A DNA stretch of 64,000 nucleotides from Protea cynaroides. Its lineage: Eukaryota; Streptophyta; Magnoliopsida; Proteales; Proteaceae. The number at the start of each line of letters is the position of its first letter. Position 1 is the first letter of the stretch. The position numbers and the translations under genes are program-made. The stretch spans positions 3,481,217 through 3,545,216 of the forward strand of contig CM053266.1 in assembly GCA_028583415.1 (NCBI GenBank), given 5' to 3'. The notes below the pieces were generated by a model. That model saw nothing but the letters and a program-made list of their open reading frames with translations, searched no databases and was not told the origin of the DNA. Of this stretch, positions 58,898 to 64,000 are shown piece by piece.

Positions 58898-61237
58898 TGT
58901 AAAACTCGTACTCTACTAATCTGATCTAACCATGTCATGCCAGGTCTTCCCATCATAGCCGGATATAGTAGACCAACAATGTGAACAAACCACAAGGCCA
59001 GGTATGTAAATCAACCCAAAAATAGTTAAATTTGAGTGTATGGTCGACTACCTAAGCTGGTGTGGTCGACCATACGATGAGGGAAGTGAGACCAGTCAAG
59101 ATATGTCATGTGGTTAATAATTTTGAGGGGTGTGGTCGATGGATTTTATGACTACACGATCGATTGCACGTGGCCAGATCAGACTCCATGATTCAAAAAC
59201 TTTCCAAATCAAAGGAGATTTTTTTCCTAATTGTTGGAAGGCTCTATATGGGGATTTTCTTCCTATATGGAGGATGTCCCTCTACCCTCTCTCACTCTTT
59301 TGAATCCTCTACCCTCTCTCACTCTTTTGGATCAATCTCAAACCCTAAACCTAAGAGAGAAAGAGAGAGGAAGAGAAGGAAAAGGAGATTTGGAGAAAAA
59401 GGCTGAGAAAAGGGTTTTGCAGAGAAGGCCTCTAACTTCCTACAACAAGCTAACGGTATGGAAACTTGTCTCTACAGAGGTAAACCACATATGATAGAGT
59501 TTTCCATTAAAGATTAGAGATGTTAATGTGAACCTCTTAGTAAATCTTAAGGGATATCATGGAGAATAGAATAGGGTTAATGGTTAATGAAAAGCTGTGA
59601 TAAAAGGCCATAGAATGACCATAGGATGAACCTTACAGATGAGTTGAGAAATTGACTTAGGAAGAACTTTGATTGAAAGTGAAAATTTCCCAAAAATTGT
59701 GTGATCGCAGTTATGGTCATATGATACACGACCATAGGGTCGACCACAGTCAATTGGGAAATTCCTAGAAATCGTGTGGTCGCAGCTGCGGTCGAATGTA
59801 GCACGACCAAAGGATCGACGGCATGGCATGTGGTCAACATAAACATGAGACCACATGATCAATCAGTCACCCAGTAAAGGCTCTGTTTTGATTTTTGACC
59901 ATTGTAACTTGGTACAATTGAACCCTAACTTAAATCCATAAATTTCCTAGGTTCCCAATAGAGTCAAAGTGACTTCCAAGGCTTGGAAGAAGATTGCACA
60001 TCGTTTATAGGTAAGGGAATAGAACCTAAACTAACTGGATAATAACAAGCTACTTTTCTTTTATTGCATCCAATGCTATGAATGATTCCATGCTTGTATG
60101 CTTTAATGTGTATCTTACATGTCATCTAATATTACTGTTATTCCTATTCATGCATATTTACTTTATTATTTTTACCTTATGATATGATGACGATGCTAGG
60201 AATAGACATGTGCTTGTGTATGGGGTTGATGTATTGGATGTGAGTGGTGCATCAGGGGGAGGATGTGGTATTGTGGTTCATCCTGGCCATTAGGGTTGAT
60301 CTGTTCTTCGCATTGACATCGTCGTGTTGTCGTTACCTTAGTGGAACAAGTACGTCGTAGGGCATCAGAGGAGGTGGTCTCAGACCGTATGGTCTTTGAC
60401 TCTGCCAAGGAGCCTTAGCTCTATCTCTATAGCCCTATTGATGGATTCTAGGGTAAGGCCTTGGATACATTTGGATGGCATTAGGATTGGTTAATTGCGA
60501 GCCCAGTTTGCAAGCCCTTCCAATAGGGGCATAGGTGCTGGTATGGGTAGGGCATGAGGGAAAGTGTGGGCGGTATGTGATCCGAACACTTTAGCTCTAT
60601 ATTTATTCCATGGTAGGTGCATGTGGGATGGCAATGGTATTTGATCCATTGGGTGGATTCACATACTCGTGTATAGAGGTGCGGTGGCTGTCAATCCTTT
60701 CCATAGCACAGTTGCAAACTTATATCAGACCAAAAATATGAATTGAATGCATGCATATGTCTACGTATTGTTTTGTTTGCACATGGAGCCATGATGTGTG
60801 CTCACCCTTTTGACGTCAGATATTTTTAGTTGATGATGCAGGTCTTACTGTCGATGACTACATGAATGCACCATCCACTAACACGTGGCGGTTATGGACG
60901 TAGAAGCTATGGAGGAAGCGCATGATCCATCATGCAAATGCAACCAATGTGTTTTTGACTAGTTTGGCTATATTTGAGTAGTGGAACACGTAATTGATTA
61001 TTTTACATTATGTCTTGAGTAATTTGAAGATAATTAGATTTAATTATTTGTTTATCACTGTTCAATCTCAGTTTAATATTAATAAGGACTTCTGCTATTT
61101 ATTTATTATCTCTGATTATTATTATGGAATGTGTTTGGTTTAACATGGTTGGCACTATCTTTACGAGATCCTAATTGAACCGTTGGTTCTTGTGATGGTT
61201 CATCACACCACTGGTCAGTCCAGATTGGGGTGTGACC
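58898..61237 (+). repeat. Element E 5' LTR (2340 bp)
   Basis: TGTAAAACTCGTAC to GGTGTGACC, then ACT and the PBS. Motif clusters of the form GTGGTCGACCATAC lie at about 59040-59165 and 59700-59870. TATATGG near 59241 may be the promoter box, followed by a purine-rich leader and a donor-like ACGGTATGG near 59453. The LTR micro-ORF segment is present at 60842-60962 but frameshifted. Confidence 0.85.
60842..60962 (+). pseudogene. LTR micro-ORF segment, element E (one-base deletion)
   Basis: After TTGATGATGCAG: LTVDDYMNAP at the start and KCNQCVFD before TAG at the end, in different frames because the segment is 121 nt rather than 122. It retains the CxCxxC spacing. Confidence 0.4.
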
Positions 61238-61240
61238 ACT

Positions 61241-61252
61241 TGGTATCGAAGC
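61241..61252 (+). other. Element E primer-binding site (degenerate)
   Basis: TGGTATCGAAGC, differing from TGGTATCAGAGC at two adjacent positions; the correct three-base spacing to the LTR is kept. Confidence 0.8.
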
Positions 61253-61399
61253 TCTAAGGCTCTACCCATCAAATCTGAATACTTCCATAAGAGTCATGGA
61301 CTGAGTTGGATAAACTAAAAACTGTAATAAGAATACACCATAAACCCCTTGCTATTTTAGACTAAATTAAGAAAGAGAATAATGTACATTTGTAAATGA

Positions 61400-61489
<90 letters not shown>

Positions 61490-61588
61490 CCCAAAATAAA
61501 AGTAAGAAAATATATATCCTGAATTAGAGTACGGTCCACAATCTGGACAGTTACTCTATAATACAAATAAAAATAAGAAAATAAACTG
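61253..61588 (+). other. Element E leader between PBS and aORF stop
   Basis: 336 bp without a gene. It is homologous at its ends to the leaders of A-C and contains the TA repeat at 61406-61484. Confidence 0.6.
61406..61484. repeat. TA dinucleotide microsatellite
   Basis: An almost perfect run of about 79 bases of alternating T and A in the leader of element E. Confidence 0.97.
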
Positions 61589-62196
61589 TCATGGAGCTAG
61601 AGGAGGAGGTGTCTCTCGGTCCCGATCATAGTCCTTTATGTACACCCTCCTAAGCCATGCTACCTGTGTCTGGGTCGCTCGGAGACTGGCTACCAGATCT
61701 GCTGCCTAATGATCTGCAATGCATTGAGCATCCCGAATCTCACAAAGTAGTGCCATCATGTCATTTTGTGGTGTGCGCGAGCGACCAACAGAAAGGGTAA
61801 TCCAAGAAGGGCCAGCTCCAGTAGAATGCTGCAGAGAAGGAGGAGGGATGTCATCCACATCCATATACATCTGGTCATCGTCCTCATCATCTTCTACCAC
61901 CACTGCCATTGTCGCCTCCTCATCTGCTACAGCCACCCGAGTGAGAGGATGCCTTATAGCATTTCTCTCATCGTTACTAACTTGCACATCTTGCATCCCC
62001 ATCCTACAGATGGCATCCCAATCAATGTCAGTTGAAAAAGTGTCCTCGTAGATCCTCTCATCCTCTAAGTTCTCTTGCAGGCAAGAGAGTAAAGTGTTGA
62101 TCAAGCATCCATAGGGCAAGTTACCCCTTAGACTAGGCATCGTGGCTCTCTACATAGTCCATATGATGATATATGGGAGGCAGATGGGCAGTCTAG
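61589..62196 (-). pseudogene. Element E antisense ORF, C-terminal fragment
   Basis: Minus strand, from the break at 62196 down to TGA at 61591-61589. Blocks: LPYIIIWTM, NLPYGCLINTLLSCL, DIDWDAICRM, an acidic stretch (EDDEDDDQMYMDVDD), EIRDAQ, then QVAWLRR and KDYDRD near the end. It aligns with the C-terminal half of the B aORF. One stop (TAG or TAA type) separates the EIRDAQCIADH end from the last block. The N-terminal part lies beyond the inserted LTR, outside the window. Confidence 0.72.
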
Positions 62197-64000
62197 TGTC
62201 ATACCCTAATTCTGGACTAACCAGTGGTGTGATGAATAGTCAATAAACCTACGGTTCAACCAGGATCTCATATAGGCCGTACCCACCATATCAAACTAAA
62301 CACATTCCATGGCAATAATCAGAGATAATAAATTAACAAACGAAAGTCTTTATAAATAATGAACTGAGGTTTAACAATTATAAATAAGTAATTACAACCA
62401 ATTATCTCCAAACGACTCAAGACATAAAGTAAATAGACCATTACATGTTTCGATACTCGAACATAACTAAATTTAATAAGAAAAACACATTAGTTGCACT
62501 CGCACGACGAATCAGAGGCATCTTTCATAGCTTCTACGTCATAGCCGCCATGTGTCCATATGACGACGTGTTCACGTAGTCTTCTACAGTAGGACCTGTA
62601 ACATCAACTAAAAATATTCGACATCGAGAGGGTAAGCACACATCACGGCTCAGTGAGCAAACAAAACAATGCACAAACATATGCATGCATTTAATCTAAT
62701 ATCTTTGGTCTGGTTTAAGTTTGCAATGTTCTATAGAAAGGATTGGCGGCCACTCCATCTCTATACATGAGTGTGTGAATCCACCCAATGGATCAAACAC
62801 CATTGCCGTCCCACATGCACCCACCATGGAATAGAGATAAAGCTAAAGTGTCTTGATCACATACCGCCAACACTTCCCCTGATGCCCTACCCGTATCGAC
62901 ACTTAAGCCCCTATTAGCGAGGGCTTAGAAACTGGACTCTCAACTAACCAATCCTAATGCCATCCAAGTGTATCCAAGGCTTCACGCCAGCATCCCTCAA
63001 TACGTCCATAGGGATAGAGCTGAGGCCACCCAGCAGAGTCAAAGACCACATGGTCCGAGACCACTTCCCCTGATGCCCTACGACGTAATAGTTCTGCTAA
63101 GGTAATGGTGATACGATGATATCAATGTGAAGCATGATTTAGGGATCAAACACCCTTCCCCATACAATACACCAACCACACTTACAAACACATGCCTACT
63201 CCTATCATCATCAATCAACATGGTAGTAACAATAAAGTAAATATGCATAGAACAGGAATAGTAGTAATATTGGATGACATGTGAGATGTACATTTCAAGC
63301 ATATAAGCATAGAATCATTTATGACATTGGACAAATAAAATAAAATAGTTTGTTATTATCCAATTAGTTTAGGTCATGTTCCTTCACCTTTTTACGATAT
63401 TCGATCTCTTTCTAAGCCTTGCAAATCACTTTGAATCAATTTGGCCACCTAGGAGTTATGTGAATTTAAGTTAGGTTCATCTATAACAAGTTACAACAGT
63501 TGAAAATTGAAATAGATCACTGATAGGTGATTGGTCCTTTGGTCACATGCTTGTGTCGACCATACCACGTACGGTCGACCCCCTATGGTCGCACTATATG
63601 TGACCACACCTACGACCATACGTTTCTTGAATTCTTTCCGAATGGCTGTGGTTGACTCTCTGGTCATCCTATGGTCGACCATAGCTACGACAATATGATT
63701 TTTAGTCAATATTACTTTCATTCCGAGTTCTTTCTGAGTCGATTTCCCGGTTCATTACTTGGGTTCATCCTAAGGTTATCCTATGGCCATTATTTACAGT
63801 TTCTCATTAACCATTATCCTAACCCATCCCTCATGATTATCCTTGAGATTTACTCAAAGGATCACATGGATCATAATGGTTCGACATCCCCAACTTACAA
63901 TAGAAAACCTTATTCAATAGGATTTACATCTATAGAGATAAGTTTCATACCTTGGCTTATAGTAGAAAACATAGAACCTTCTCTGCAAAACCTTTCTCTT
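62197..64000 (-). repeat. LTR of another element, minus strand, cut by the right window edge
   Basis: Starts TGTCATACCC after TCTAG, inside element E's aORF. It has the conserved leader blocks (hairpin module near 62950-63020) and a CACCCAATGGATCAAACACC-type block near 62780. A GGTCGACC/TATGGTCG motif cluster is at about 63535-63700. Compared with 2.3-2.4-kb relatives the remainder lies outside. The micro-ORF segment (62595 leftwards) carries a frameshift and a TAA in the CxCxxC region. Confidence 0.8.

Larger units (their letters stand above)
58898..62196 (+). mobile_element. Element E: gypsy element, 5' part, interrupting element F and interrupted at 62197
   Basis: 5' LTR (58898-61237), degenerate PBS (61241-61252), leader with a TA microsatellite, and the C-terminal part of an aORF on the minus strand. 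A minus-strand LTR begins at 62197 inside that aORF. The rest of E, and the second copy of its target site (AGACA expected), lie beyond the window. Confidence 0.82.

Noticed and set aside
1..64000. Possible host gene, CRISPR array, or bacterial operon
   Set aside because: Every coding block with recognisable motifs belongs to gypsy elements or their aORFs; there are no spacer-repeat arrays and no Shine-Dalgarno-linked gene strings.

Overview
The window looks like plant nuclear DNA from a repeat-rich angiosperm genome. It is almost entirely Ty3/gypsy LTR retrotransposon sequence: polyproteins ending in a GPY/F module plus a chromodomain-like tail (Tekay/Del-type chromovirus layout), LTRs of about 2.2-2.4 kb, and initiator-Met-tRNA primer-binding sites (TGGTATCAGAGC). 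I recognise no host protein gene, tRNA, rRNA or CRISPR array. The species cannot be named from this sequence.

Layout. Element D (minus; 1-5753) enters from the left edge: degenerate gag-pol, PBS, 5' LTR. A 170-bp unassigned spacer follows. Element F (minus) is the oldest layer. Its 3' LTR is broken into three pieces (5924-6919, 19339-20026, 48513-49320), followed by its pol (49321-52840), a gag split by a 3.8-kb solo LTR (53013-56802), and the first part of an extra ORF (58581-58897). Into F's 3' LTR inserted element A (plus; 6920-19333; TSD GTTAT) and a different LTR of about 5.3 kb, here called LTR-X (20027-48507; TSD CTAAA/CTAAG). LTR-X was itself hit by two further full-length elements: B (plus; 21443-33349; TSD TTATG) and C (minus; 34671-45909; TSD GGATC). 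A solo LTR (10239-12624; TSD AAACT) lies inside A. Element E (plus; 58898-62196) interrupts F, and another minus-strand LTR (62197 to the right edge) interrupts E.

How the parts work together. A, B and C are one family with an unusual plan: 5' LTR, PBS, then a 1.2-1.3-kb ORF on the strand opposite to gag-pol (here aORF), then a divergent intergenic segment of about 0.9 kb, then gag-pol and the 3' LTR. The aORF protein resembles the 'putative plant transposon protein' family. Its leader has a TATA-like box and a candidate 426-432-nt 5'UTR intron at matching places in A, B and C. A family-specific cluster of palindromic ACCGGT/GGTCGAC motifs occurs twice in each LTR and a third time between aORF and gag. 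The LTRs also carry a 122-nt open segment, directly after a conserved 3'-splice-site-like sequence, ending in a CxCxxC peptide. It is open in two divergent LTR families. The 3' ends of A, B and C carry a 55-bp tandem duplication of the polypurine tract, and the TSDs show that both copies have been used to start LTRs.

All polyprotein and aORF copies contain stops or frameshifts. B is the best preserved: one 861-codon open stretch covers most of protease through the integrase core, and its aORF has a single premature stop. Domain and lineage calls are by eye, and transcription and splicing are inferred from sequence only.
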